Origin: SZUA-442 sp963753185 | GTDB lineage: Bacteria > Actinomycetota > Acidimicrobiia > Spongiisociales > UBA5794 | Assembly (NCBI GenBank): GCA_963753185.1 | Contig: CAVWBO010000002.1 | Coordinates: 1 to 45,371, forward strand | Length of the DNA: 45,371 nt | Direction of reading: 5' to 3' | Part shown: one piece after another, positions 34,849 to 43,696 of the stretch | How the letters are laid out: each line of letters begins with the position of its first letter | Position numbering within the stretch: the first letter of the stretch is position 1 | The notes under the pieces: generated by a model | Told to the model about the DNA's origin: nothing | Databases searched by the model: none | Seen by the model: the letters and a program-made list of their open reading frames with translations, nothing else | Made by a program: the position numbers and the translations under genes

Positions 34849-36543
34849 ATGGTCAGGTCGATCCCTATGGGGCGCATGCGCTCCGCAGCGGTTGTCATGG
34901 CAGCCGCAGTCGTGCTCGTGGGCGGCATCTTCGCCGTCGGTGTGCGCGCCTCGGACACCTCGACACCCGCCGTCTTCATCGCAAACGGCGAAAGCTTTCC
35001 CGACGGCCTTGCTTCTGGAGCCGCAGCAGCGGTCAGTGGAGGCCCTGTGCTTCTCGTGCAGCAGAACCGTCTTCCTGGTGTGACGATCAGAGAGATCCTG
35101 CGCCTGAAGCCAGCAAAGGTCTACGTCGCTGGCGGTCCGTCCGCTGTTTCCGACGCCGTCGTCAATGAGCTCAAGAACTACGCCCCTTCGGTGATTCGCC
35201 TCGAGGGCATGGACCGATATCAGACGGCCGCCGCAATTTCTGAGGCGATCTTCCCCGTCACCGTTGGTGTCGGTCCTGCTGGCCCAGAGGGTCCAGCAGG
35301 ACCCGCAGGCCCCATTGGCCCGGTTGGGCCGAAGGGGGACAAGGGTGCCACGGGCACCCAAGGTCCCCAGGGTGTTCCTGGGACCGATGGTGATGACGGT
35401 GCACAAGGTCCCCAGGGCGACCCTGGGCCAACCGGACCAAAGGGTGATACGGGTACCACCGGCGCGATCGGCCCTCAGGGTGCGAAAGGCGACAAGGGCG
35501 ATACAGGTGTCGCCGGTCCCCAGGGTCCCAAGGGCGATACAGGGACCACCGGTGCACCAGGTGCTACAGGCCCCGTTGGGCCGCAGGGTGCCAAGGGTGA
35601 CACAGGAGACACGGGTGCTGCTGGAGCCAAGGGTGACACTGGCGACACCGGTCCTGCCGGTCCCCAGGGGGTCAAGGGTGACACCGGTGACACTGGTCCG
35701 CAGGGTCCGCAAGGCGCCAAAGGCGACACCGGAGATACGGGTGCTGCCGGAGCCAAGGGCGACACCGGTGACACGGGTGCCCAGGGTCCTCAGGGTGACA
35801 AGGGCGACACCGGAGATATCGGCCCGAGGGGCCCTGCCGGCTTCGACGGAGTAGCCGGGCCGACCGGTCCGATGGGACCAAAGGGCGACATCGGTCCTGC
35901 CGGTCCCCAGGGTGTCAAGGGTGACACTGGTGCGACTGGCGCTACCGGTCCCCAGGGTGTGAAGGGTGACAAGGGCGACACCGGAGATATCGGCCCGAGG
36001 GGCCCTGCCGGCTTCGACGGAGTAGCCGGACCGACCGGTCCGATGGGACCAAAGGGCGACATCGGTCCTGCCGGTCCCCAGGGTGTCAAGGGTGACACTG
36101 GTGCGACTGGCGCTACCGGTCCCCAGGGTGTGAAGGGTGACAAGGGCGATACCGGTGCCACAGGTCCTCAGGGTCCTGCAGGCCCGATCGGCCCGACCGG
36201 CCCGACCGGATCGATCGGTCCAGTAGGTCCCGCCGGTGCAACCGGTCCCGCAGGAGCCACTGGCCCTGCAGGTCCGACCGGCATCGTGAGCTTCTACACG
36301 CGAACAGCGACGGCCAATGGCCCCGCGACCGGTGTTGGCTTTTTCAGCCCGGCGACGGTGACGGTGACAGCATCATGCCTCGCAGGTGACTTCGTCGTCG
36401 GTGGCGGCCAGTCGATCAACGTCACGGGCTATGCGATGTCCAGCTATCCGAACACAGCAGCATCGTGGCGGGTGACGGCATTGGTCTACGCAGATGCTGC
36501 GACCGTGACCGCGTACGCTGTGTGCGCCGACATAACGCCGTAG
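34849..36543 (+). CDS. CWB2-domain and collagen-like surface protein
   Basis: This is an intact 564-residue secreted protein. The signal or anchor segment MRSAAVVMAAAVVLVGGIFAV is followed by one cell-wall-binding repeat 2 unit: FIANGESFPDGLASGAAAA, VLLVQQNRLPG, KVYVAGGPSAVSDAVVNELK, and ending GMDRYQTAAAISEAIF. About 340 residues of uninterrupted Gly-X-Y follow (roughly residues 142-482), rich in GDTG, GPQG and GAKG, which should form a collagen triple helix. A beta-rich domain with two Cys (TVTASCLAGDFVVGGGQS ... AVCADITP) closes the protein and could act as the trimerisation or tip domain. ATG 34849 follows GGAGG at eight bases. It probably forms trimeric stalks on the cell wall. A strong hairpin terminator follows. 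Confidence 0.9.
   Translation: MVRSIPMGRMRSAAVVMAAAVVLVGGIFAVGVRASDTSTPAVFIANGESFPDGLASGAAAAVSGGPVLLVQQNRLPGVTIREILRLKPAKVYVAGGPSAVSDAVVNELKNYAPSVIRLEGMDRYQTAAAISEAIFPVTVGVGPAGPEGPAGPAGPIGPVGPKGDKGATGTQGPQGVPGTDGDDGAQGPQGDPGPTGPKGDTGTTGAIGPQGAKGDKGDTGVAGPQGPKGDTGTTGAPGATGPVGPQGAKGDTGDTGAAGAKGDTGDTGPAGPQGVKGDTGDTGPQGPQGAKGDTGDTGAAGAKGDTGDTGAQGPQGDKGDTGDIGPRGPAGFDGVAGPTGPMGPKGDIGPAGPQGVKGDTGATGATGPQGVKGDKGDTGDIGPRGPAGFDGVAGPTGPMGPKGDIGPAGPQGVKGDTGATGATGPQGVKGDKGDTGATGPQGPAGPIGPTGPTGSIGPVGPAGATGPAGATGPAGPTGIVSFYTRTATANGPATGVGFFSPATVTVTASCLAGDFVVGGGQSINVTGYAMSSYPNTAASWRVTALVYADAATVTAYAVCADITP
35806..36147 (+). repeat. 171-bp tandem duplication inside the collagen-like gene
   Basis: The sequence around CGGAGATATC at 35811 recurs at 35982, an offset of 171 bases (57 residues, 19 Gly-X-Y triplets). 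The unit includes the distinctive GPAGFDGVAGPTG segment. The two copies differ at only a few bases, so the stalk length probably varies by slippage or recombination. Confidence 0.9.
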
Positions 36544-36556
36544 CCAGGGAAGCCTG

Positions 36557-36594
36557 AACGAATGAGGGGGTCCTTCGGGACCCCCTCATTCGTT
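36557..36594. terminator. bidirectional terminator between collagen-like gene and CopD-like gene
   Basis: A 17-bp perfect stem AACGAATGAGGGGGTCC / GGACCCCCTCATTCGTT with a TTCG tetraloop sits 13 bases past the collagen gene and 14 bases past the end of the convergent membrane gene. It can serve both. Confidence 0.9.
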
Positions 36595-36608
36595 TGGCGT
36601 TCGTCCCC

Positions 36609-36998
36609 TCAGACCAGCGCGACGGCGGCGCCGAAGATGAGCACGCTCACGATGAGGATCGCAAGCTGGAGTATGCCGCGTACGGCGGGGGAGGACTTCT
36701 TGGCAGTGAACTGGTGCACGAGGGCGAGCACGACGACGATCGCGATGAGGGTGCCCTTCGTCTGGAATCTGCTCCACGGCAGGCCGTAGTCGGTGTACAT
36801 CACGAAACCGGTGATGACCGCGATGCCGAGTGCCGTCCACGAAACGACGCCGAATCGCCGGGCGGCGGCCCGGAGAACCTCCCGATCATCGGTCTGCTTC
36901 CGGATCGCATCCACAAGAAAGGCGAGGACGATGAGCCCACCTGTCCAGACGGCTGCAGCGAGAAGATGGATCCACTTCAGGATCTCGAGCTTCGTCAC
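36609..36998 (-). CDS. CopD-like four-helix membrane protein
   Basis: This 129-residue protein has four hydrophobic helices. The first (LEILKWIHLLAAAVWTGGLIV) carries the WIHllaaavWtGG motif of copper-resistance D-domain and related haem or metal membrane proteins. FGVVSWTALGIAVITGFVMY is the third conserved stretch. The start is GTG 36998 (VTKLEILK), seven bases after the PAC2 stop, so the two are likely co-transcribed. A copper role is possible by family only. Confidence 0.75.
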   Translation of the reverse strand: MTKLEILKWIHLLAAAVWTGGLIVLAFLVDAIRKQTDDREVLRAAARRFGVVSWTALGIAVITGFVMYTDYGLPWSRFQTKGTLIAIVVVLALVHQFTAKKSSPAVRGILQLAILIVSVLIFGAAVALV

Positions 36999-37005
36999 GC
37001 CCGGG

Positions 37006-37932
37006 TCACGACGGGGAGTCGCCCTCCAGGAATCGGACGATTTCATCGACGAGGGCGTCGGTTCGCTCAGGGTCGAGGCGCGGCGCCGAGGGCTCCTCAC
37101 GGGAGTCCGACCGGTCCGGCCTGTCGAACCTTCCTACCAATGGGCCGAGGAGGGGTTCGTCGTATCCCTCGATCTCCTCGAGGTACTCCTCGAGTTCCGA
37201 TCCCGAATTCTCGATCGCCTCATCGACCTTCTGGGTGTACTCGGCGTCGACTGCGATGAGCTCGGATGTGTCGATGTGGAAGTTGGTGAGATCTGCGATC
37301 TTCTCGACGATTGCGAGCACCGCCTTCGGGAAGGGGTTCCCGGCGAGGTAGGCAGGCGTCGCTGCCCACATGCTGATGGACCGGATTCCGGCTTCCTTGC
37401 AGGCACCCTGCACCACGCCGACGATCCCTGTCGGGCCGCTGTACGACGACGATTCGAGGCCACTTCGGATGACGGTTGCCGGATCGCCGCCCACTCCGGT
37501 CAGCACGACGGGATCACGGTGGCCCACCGCGCCGACATATGCACCGGCGAGGATGACCTCCTCCACCCCCGCCTCGATGAGAACCTCGACGAGGCTCCGG
37601 GAGAAGGTCTTCCAGTGGAAGTTCGGTTCCTGGCCCGTGACGATGACGAGGTCGCGGCTGTCGATGGGGCGCTCGATCGCTGTGAACGTGATTCCCGGCC
37701 ACCGAACCTGGCGGGCGACGCCGTCACGGATCTCGATCGTCGGGCGTTGCTGCTGGAAGTCGTAGAACTGATCAGGCTCGAGCTCGGCGAATGTCTCTGC
37801 CTTGGGGTGGACGTCCACGATGAAGTCCGCGGCGGTCGATGCAACATCACACGCATCGTTCCAGCCACCGAACGCGATCACCCCGATCGGGTTACGAAGT
37901 TGGGGGAGATGACTCCGCCTGATCACATCCAT
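37006..37932 (-). CDS. PAC2 family protein
   Basis: This 308-residue PAC2-domain protein, a family related to proteasome assembly chaperone 2, reads PIGVIAFGGWNDACDVASTAADF. It continues with DLVIVTGQEPNFHWKTFSRSL and EEVILAGAYVGAVGHRDPV, and ends in an acidic tail with ELEEYLEEIEGYDE. ATG 37932 (MDVIRRSHL) is chosen; the upstream extension of the frame is repeat sequence. No proteasome genes lie nearby, so a chaperone role is only a family-based guess. Confidence 0.85.
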   Translation of the reverse strand: MDVIRRSHLPQLRNPIGVIAFGGWNDACDVASTAADFIVDVHPKAETFAELEPDQFYDFQQQRPTIEIRDGVARQVRWPGITFTAIERPIDSRDLVIVTGQEPNFHWKTFSRSLVEVLIEAGVEEVILAGAYVGAVGHRDPVVLTGVGGDPATVIRSGLESSSYSGPTGIVGVVQGACKEAGIRSISMWAATPAYLAGNPFPKAVLAIVEKIADLTNFHIDTSELIAVDAEYTQKVDEAIENSGSELEEYLEEIEGYDEPLLGPLVGRFDRPDRSDSREEPSAPRLDPERTDALVDEIVRFLEGDSPS

Positions 37933-37993
37933 GCCGCGAGGGTAATCCGAGTCCAGCGTTGATTCACGAGCACTTCTGCGTTTTCGCGACCTC

Positions 37994-38150
37994 ACCTCCT
38001 TCTTCTCCCCTTTGGGGGAGATGCCCGAAGGGCAGAGGGGGGAGCCGTTGGCAACGGGCGTCTCTGGAGGTGCGGCCCTCTCTGCGTCGCTCCGCTCCTT
38101 TGTCTCTCCCGCGGGGAGAGACAAAGAGGATTTCGTTTCGCTCACCTATT
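37994..38150 (+). repeat. type I repeat array 9 (one unit)
   Basis: A single A-B unit has half A at about 38001 (GCCCGAAGGGC variant) and a B half ending GGATTTCGTTTCGCTCACC near 38146. It is the rightmost copy in the window; none is found from 38.2 to 45.4 kb. Confidence 0.9.
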
Positions 38151-38200
38151 CCTTCCTGCTACCTGCTCGTTGCTACCTCTACGCCGAGCGCAGCGAGTCC

Positions 38201-40215
38201 CTACCGCTCCAGCTGGGCGACGAGGGCTTCCGGTGTGTCCGTGGGGAGGTCGCAGACGAGGTTCTGGCAGACGTAGGCGAGACCCGAAGGTGTGCCGGGG
38301 CGGTCAAGGAGCAGCGGCACCGCACTTGGCGAGCCATCGCCGAGTGCGACGACGACATCTGGGCGGAAGGCGTCCCACACGATCCGCTGCAGGGAGGAGG
38401 TGTCGTCGCCGATGAGGGCGACCTCCCTGATACCGACGAGGTGGGTGAGCCACACGGCAAGGGCGTACCCGCCGAAACCTGGATGCTGCATCGCTGTGGT
38501 CGCGATCACGGCCATGGTCGCCTCGGCCTCGGCTGCCGCAGCCGAATCCCCTGTGTATGCGGCGTGGACCAGCAAGGCTTCCAGCGCCAACGAGTTGTCG
38601 GACGGCGTCGGGTTGTCCTGGGTGTCGAGAGGGCGTGAGATCAGCTCGGTGGACGTCGATGTCGTGTGGAACCCGCCGTCCGCCGCTGTGAACCGCGACC
38701 GCAGCTCGGCCACGTGCCGTTCGGCAGCCGTGAACCACAGCTCCTTCCCCGTGACCTGATAGAGCGTGTACAAGCCGAGGGCAAGGGCGGCGTGGTCGTC
38801 CGCGAATGCTGGGTGTCCGGGTGCGTCGCGCCACGACCGTACGAGCGCCCCACCAGGGGAAGCCTCGGACAGGAGGAAATGAGCGATCCGCCCTGCCCTT
38901 GACACGTACTGCTCGTTGTCGAGCACGGCACCGGCCTCGGCAAAGGCGCGCATGGCATACGCGTTCCATGCTGTGACGATCTTGCCGTCCCTCGCGGGAG
39001 GGACCCTCGAGCCCCGAGCCTCCCTGAGCCGTTCATCGATCGATTGCTGCCGTTCGACGATCTCGTCGAGCGTCAAGCCGGTTGCTGCTGACACCGAGGA
39101 GAGGTCGGTGAATCGATTCAGGTTGTTCATCCCCTCGAAGTTTCCCGTCGGCGTTGCCCCGTAGATTGCGGCCGCTAGGTCCCGATCGTCGCCGAGGACC
39201 GCACCGAACTCATTCCACGACCACACCGCGAACTTCCCCTCCTCGCCCTCTGAATCGGCATCCTCGGCGGAGTGGATGCCACCCGCTGGATCCGACATCG
39301 TGGTGTCGAGCCAGCTGAGTGTTTCGATCGCTACGCCACGGAATCGATCGACGCCGGTGACCTGCCAAGCCCTCAGGTAGACACGGGCGAGGAGCGCGTT
39401 GTCGTAGAGCATCTTCTCGAAGTGGGGGATCAACCACTGCGCATCAACGGAGTAGCGGGCGAAGCCACCCATGAGGTGGTCCCTGATGCCGCCGTCGGCC
39501 ATCGCGTTGAGCATCCGAACGAGCATCTCGGTGCTGGCTTCCGCTGCCGGTGTGCCAGGCCGAAGCGCTGCGGTCCTCAGCAGGAGTTCAAGCGTTGGCG
39601 CCTGCGGGAACTTCGGTGCCGTTCCGAACCCGCCGTTGACGCGGTCGAAGGTGTTCGACAACACCATCACGGATCGGTCGAGGAACGCAACGTCCGGCAG
39701 GACGGTCGACGGGGGCTCGGTGCGGCGGATCGCCTCTGCGACGGTCGCCGCCTGCTGTTCGGCTCCGTCGCGATTCGTGCGCCAGGCATCGAGCACTGCA
39801 CCCATCACATCCATGAACGAAGGGTGGTGGGACATGCGAACCTTGGGGTAGTACGTCCCTGCGTAGATCGGTTCGGCGCCAGGTGTGAGGAACACCGTCA
39901 TCGGCCACCCGCCGCGGCCTGTCATGGCGGTGACCGCGTCCATGTAGATCCGATCGATGTCGGGTCGTTCCTCACGGTCGACCTTGATGTTGACGAAGTT
40001 GGCGTTCATGAACGCTGCGGTGTCGTCGTCCTCGAACGACTCGTGTGCCATGACATGGCACCAGTGGCACGTTGCGTACCCGACGGAGAGGATGATCGGC
40101 ACGTCACGGTTGCGCGCCTCTGCGAACGGTTCCTCACCCCACTCGTGCCAGTCGACAGGGTTGTCGGCATGCTGGCGCAGGTACGGAGAGGTTGCGGTCG
40201 CGAGTCGGTTCGGCA
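38201..40215 (-). CDS. YyaL/SSP411-type thioredoxin-domain protein (DUF255)
   Basis: This is an intact protein of about 671 residues. The N-terminal thioredoxin-like domain has LATATSPYLRQHADNPVDW, then SVGYATCHWCHVMAHESF with the CHWCH motif, and MTGRGGWPMTVFLTP with the cis-Pro. The rest is an alpha/alpha-barrel related to N-acylglucosamine 2-epimerases (GGFARYSVDAQWLIPHFEKM, LYDNALLARVYLRAW). The biochemical role of the family is not established. ATG 40215 (MPNRLATATSPYL) is the usual family start; ATG 40267 is possible. The frame stays open upstream to 41191, but that part is antisense to the DUF4397 gene and is not coding. Confidence 0.88.
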
Positions 40216-40375
40216 TCGTCAGAACCGTAGGTACGCCGAGGGTCTTGGTAGCCGGGGCGGTGGTCATGTATCGCACAGATCGCGAAAAGACGACCAGTGC
40301 CCCTGCCGGAATATTCATCCGCGGTGCCCTTTCGGTCCGTAGTTCACATGTCCCATCCTGAAGGAGGAAGGCATC

Positions 40376-41179
40376 ATGAAGAAGCGACTCGTCGCACTTT
40401 TTGCAATGGCTCTGATGGTCATGGCCATTGCAATCCCGGCCTCGGCGCAAACCGCGGCTCGTATCCATCTCATCCACGGAATCCCGAATGTCGCGGTCGA
40501 CGTCTACGTCGATGGCGCTGTCGTGTTCCCTGACTTCCAGTACTCGCAAACGCAGGACCTTTCGAGCCTCGCCGGGCAGACCCTCGTTGCCCTGCAGGTG
40601 AAGGCCGCAGGCACCGACACGGTGTTGATCGACGCCGGTGATGTCGCGCTTCCGGGTTCTGGGAACTACACGATCATCGCCCAGTGGAACGCCGCTGGTG
40701 ATGCACCCACCCTTGGTGTGTTCGAGAACAACGTGTCGAGCATCGCCGCAGGCGAAGGACGCCTCACGGTCCGTCACGCTGCAGCAGCACCTGCGGTTGA
40801 CGTCCTCGCGGACGGCGGCATCGTGTTCCCGAACCTGGCCAACAACCCTCCAGAGGAAGCCTCTGCCGACCTTCCAGTCGCGACCTACAGCGTGTCGGTC
40901 GTTCCCAACGGGGCAACGGACCCTGTCGTGATCGGCCCAGCTGACATCGCTGTCGCCGATGGCACGTCGCTGATCGTGTACGCCACGGGTCAGCTCGCAG
41001 ACGGGACTCCTCTCCCGATCCTGACGGAAACAATCACCGGCCTCGGTGAGACCCCGTCCGGTGTCCCCACCGGCAACAGCCCAGTCGACAGCGGTCTTCC
41101 CCTCCTGCCGCTGGCAGGCATTGCCGCCATCGCCATCATCGGGCTCGGCGCCTTCGGCATCGCTCGCAAGAGCAACTGA
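40376..41179 (+). CDS. DUF4397 protein with two domains and C-terminal membrane anchor
   Basis: This is an intact 267-residue secreted protein. The signal peptide MKKRLVALFAMALMVMAIAIP ends at ASA. Two DUF4397 domains follow: ARIHLIHGIPNVAVDVYVDG with LVALQVKAAGTDTVL, and GRLTVRHAAAAPAVDVLADG with YSVSVVPNGATDPVV. The C-terminus SGLPLLPLAGIAAIAIIGLG ends in RKSN, a hydrophobic segment with a basic tail like a sorted surface protein, but no LPxTG or LAxTG motif is visible. AAGGAGGAAG precedes the ATG perfectly. A strong terminator separates it from the class F sortase gene downstream. Confidence 0.88.
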   Translation: MKKRLVALFAMALMVMAIAIPASAQTAARIHLIHGIPNVAVDVYVDGAVVFPDFQYSQTQDLSSLAGQTLVALQVKAAGTDTVLIDAGDVALPGSGNYTIIAQWNAAGDAPTLGVFENNVSSIAAGEGRLTVRHAAAAPAVDVLADGGIVFPNLANNPPEEASADLPVATYSVSVVPNGATDPVVIGPADIAVADGTSLIVYATGQLADGTPLPILTETITGLGETPSGVPTGNSPVDSGLPLLPLAGIAAIAIIGLGAFGIARKSN

Positions 41180-41198
41180 GCCGATTGGCAATCAGGCC

Positions 41199-41231
41199 TA
41201 CCGGGGACAGGACGACGTCCTGTCCCCGGTA
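41199..41231 (+). terminator. terminator between DUF4397 gene and sortase gene
   Basis: A 15-bp perfect stem TACCGGGGACAGGAC / GTCCTGTCCCCGGTA with a GAC loop lies 20 bases after the DUF4397 stop. It ends 15 bases before the sortase start codon, so it could also limit sortase translation. Confidence 0.8.
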
Positions 41232-41246
41232 GTGTCGCCACCCATC

Positions 41247-41927
41247 ATGCGCCCCCTCTTCTCCCTCATCGGCATCCTTGCTCTGATCCTCGCCAGCTGT
41301 TCCACCGCCACGGTGGGTACCACCACGACCTCGGTGGCCGCGCAGGAACCCACCTCCACGACTTCGACGACCACCTCGGTCCCTTCGGAGGCCATCCCCG
41401 AGCTTTCGCCGCTCGCCTCACTCACCCAGCCCCTCGGATCAGCCGCCTACGACCCCGCCGATCACATCGATGGCGGACCAGTGCCCGTGGCCCTCTCGAT
41501 CCCGGTGCTGGGCATCGAAGCTGCCCCGATCGTCGACGTCGGAGTTGCCGACGACGGTGAACTCGAGGTCCCCGGTGCCGACGCCGTCGGCTGGTACCGG
41601 TTCGGACCGAGGCCCGGTGAGGAAGGCTCAGCAGTTCTCGCCGCGCACATCGCCTTCAACCGGGAGCCCGGCGTCTTCCGGTACCTGGTCGATGCGTCAG
41701 TGGGCGACCGGTTCTCGGTGGAATTCGACGACGGTTCTTCGCAGACATACGAGATCGTCGAAGAGGCGCAATACGACAAGCAGGAGCTCCCCTTCGATCG
41801 GGTCTTTGCAAAGGGCGGCGCCCCCGTCGTGACCCTCATCACCTGTGGCGGTGAGTTCAATCGATCGCTACGGAGCTATGAGGACAACATCGTCGCCTAC
41901 GCGGTTCCGGTTGCCGACGAGGAATAG
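41247..41927 (+). CDS. class F sortase, lipoprotein form
   Basis: This 226-residue protein starts with a lipoprotein signal (MRPLFSLIGILALILASCST, lipobox LASC) and a Thr-rich linker. The sortase beta-barrel follows: IPVLGIEAAPIVDVGV, then AVLAAHIAFNREPGVF with the catalytic His, VVTLITCGGEFNRSLRSYEDN with the catalytic Cys, and Arg shortly after. This is the class F arrangement. Class F enzymes are transpeptidases or hydrolases on surface proteins, often without known substrates. Most sortases have a transmembrane helix; anchoring by a lipid-modified Cys is unusual. The neighbouring DUF4397 protein is a natural candidate partner, though it lacks a clear sorting motif. Confidence 0.85.
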   Translation: MRPLFSLIGILALILASCSTATVGTTTTSVAAQEPTSTTSTTTSVPSEAIPELSPLASLTQPLGSAAYDPADHIDGGPVPVALSIPVLGIEAAPIVDVGVADDGELEVPGADAVGWYRFGPRPGEEGSAVLAAHIAFNREPGVFRYLVDASVGDRFSVEFDDGSSQTYEIVEEAQYDKQELPFDRVFAKGGAPVVTLITCGGEFNRSLRSYEDNIVAYAVPVADEE

Positions 41928-42036
41928 TCGCGGTCAGCGGGGAGGAAACTCCGTCGGTCAGCGAGAACGACCGACGAGACACCAGCTCGTGCGTCGGCAT
42001 CGCGTTGAGGCGTGCTCGAGGGCGGCAGAAGAGCGG

Positions 42037-42522
42037 CTACCGACCGGAGTCCTCGAAGGCGGCTCGACAGGCGAGCGCTGATGGCACGGGGAGGCGGAGG
42101 AGCGTGTCGATCTGTTCCATGTCCTCGGGTGAGATGACGACATCACCACTCACATACTCCTCGACGGCCTGACGTGTTGCATCGTCGAGAACGACGACCT
42201 CACCGGTCTCCGTGTCGACCAGCGAGAACGTGTCGGCAGCAAGCCACGATCCGGCCCGACCTTCGAGTGTCGCGCACCAGTCCTCCGCTCCCTCGGACAG
42301 GACGATGCCGTCACCAGTGATTGGATATCGGGTCGTGCCGACATACCCCTCCGGAAGCTCGCGGAACTCAGGTTCAGGGTCATCGACGGGCATGGGCGCG
42401 ACCTGTCCCACGATCGGGTCGTCGAGTGTTCGGATCGCTGACGTCGCGGCTGAACACCCGCCGACGAACAGGAGCGCCATGGCGACTCCCGCCATTCGCT
42501 GTGTCGTTGTCACCGTGATCAT
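42037..42522 (-). CDS. predicted lipoprotein, unknown function
   Basis: This is an intact 161-residue protein with MAGVAMALLFVGGCSAATSA, a signal peptide ending in lipobox VGGC. The mature part has one more pair of Cys (DWCATLEG and ALACRAAF) that could form a disulfide. No family is recognised. ATG 42522 gives a nine-residue lead before the signal; ATG 42495 (MAGVAM) would also work. The 100 bases between it and the convergent sortase gene show nothing notable. Confidence 0.7.
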   Translation of the reverse strand: MITVTTTQRMAGVAMALLFVGGCSAATSAIRTLDDPIVGQVAPMPVDDPEPEFRELPEGYVGTTRYPITGDGIVLSEGAEDWCATLEGRAGSWLAADTFSLVDTETGEVVVLDDATRQAVEEYVSGDVVISPEDMEQIDTLLRLPVPSALACRAAFEDSGR

Positions 42523-42576
42523 CGTGATGCCACCGTATCGGCATACTTTCCGATGCGAGAAGGGTGACGAGTCCGT

Positions 42577-43668
42577 CTACGGGGTCCAGCTGACGATGTC
42601 GTGGAGCGGCGAGTCGCCCGGCAGGGGATCCGGTTCGGACAGCTGATCCGTGCTGCACGACTCCGGTTCTCGATCCGGCCGCCAGCGCAAGAGGCGTGTG
42701 GTCCCGCGAAACCGACCTGCGGTCGTCCATGTGTATTGCACCTCGGCGACACGTGCGGGCCGGAGAGGAATCCAGGAGTGATCCCGTCCGTTGGCGCCGC
42801 TCCACCGGTTCGGGGCACCGGGCATCGAGCCGTCAGCGTTCGCCTCGGAATCCATCCAGCTCGACCACGGATGGTCCGTCATGTCCTCCAGGACCAACGG
42901 AGCCACCTCGTCGAGCAGTTCGACTCGCTTCTTCGCCGTGAAGCTCGAGGCGACGCCGACATGCCACAGCTGGCCGTCGCCGTCGTAGAGGCCGAGGATG
43001 AGTGAGCCGACGCCATCCCCGGACTTGTGCATCCGATATCCCGCAACGACGCAATCGGCGCTCCGAACGTGTTTGAGCTTGAACTGGGTGCGCTTGTCGA
43101 ACGCATACGGATCGCCGAGTGGCTTGATGATCAGGCCGTCGAGGCCCGCCCCCTCGAATTCGTCGAACCACTCCATCGCCACCTCGGGGTCACCCGTTGC
43201 CGGTGCGAGGTGGATAGGCGGGGCGAACCCTGAAGCGATGTCCTCGAGGACCGTTCTGCGCTCGGCCGAATGGCTGATCGCACGCAGCGCCTCGTCGCCG
43301 AGGGCGAGGATGTCGAAGGCGACGAAGTCGGCAGGCGTCTTCTCCGCAAGCATCTGCACCCGCGAATCGGCGGGATGGATGCGCTGACCGAGGGCGTCGA
43401 AGTCCAGCCGTCCGTCGATGGCGACGAAGATCTCGCCGTCGACGACGCACCGATCCGGCAGGCTGGCCAGGAACGGTTCGATCATTTCAGGGAAGTACCG
43501 ATTCAGCGGCTTCTCGTTCCGTGACCCCATGAGCACCTCGTCGCCATCCCTGAAGACGACGCACCGGAATCCGTCCCACTTCGGTTCGTACGAGACATCG
43601 CCGAGGGGAAGCTTTGCGAGCGGCTTCGCCAGCATGGGCTTGACCGGAGGCATGACGGGGAGATCCAT
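42577..43668 (-). CDS. ligC: ATP-dependent DNA ligase, LigC type
   Basis: This 363-residue nucleotidyltransferase-type ligase has motif I YEPKWDGFRC with adenylated Lys30, motif Ia GSRNEKPLNRYFPE, motif III CVVDGEIFV, motif IV LDGLIIKPLG and motif V TQFKLKHVR. An OB-fold domain follows. The size and lack of polymerase or nuclease domains match actinobacterial LigC, which supports base-excision and backup end-joining repair. No ku gene or primase-type partner is present in the window. ATG 43668 is the first good start. Confidence 0.88.
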   Translation of the reverse strand: MDLPVMPPVKPMLAKPLAKLPLGDVSYEPKWDGFRCVVFRDGDEVLMGSRNEKPLNRYFPEMIEPFLASLPDRCVVDGEIFVAIDGRLDFDALGQRIHPADSRVQMLAEKTPADFVAFDILALGDEALRAISHSAERRTVLEDIASGFAPPIHLAPATGDPEVAMEWFDEFEGAGLDGLIIKPLGDPYAFDKRTQFKLKHVRSADCVVAGYRMHKSGDGVGSLILGLYDGDGQLWHVGVASSFTAKKRVELLDEVAPLVLEDMTDHPWSSWMDSEANADGSMPGAPNRWSGANGRDHSWIPLRPARVAEVQYTWTTAGRFRGTTRLLRWRPDREPESCSTDQLSEPDPLPGDSPLHDIVSWTP

Positions 43669-43696
43669 GGGGAGAGCCTATCCAAGCTCGACCGGG

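Noticed and set aside
18607..38150. Possible CRISPR arrays
   Set aside because: The repeated units are about 150 bp with internal palindromes, the spacers are often identical between units, and no cas gene is present.
40216..41191. N-terminal extension of the thioredoxin-domain protein to 996 residues
   Set aside because: The extension is antisense to the well-supported DUF4397 gene, and the family start MPNRLA lies at 40215.
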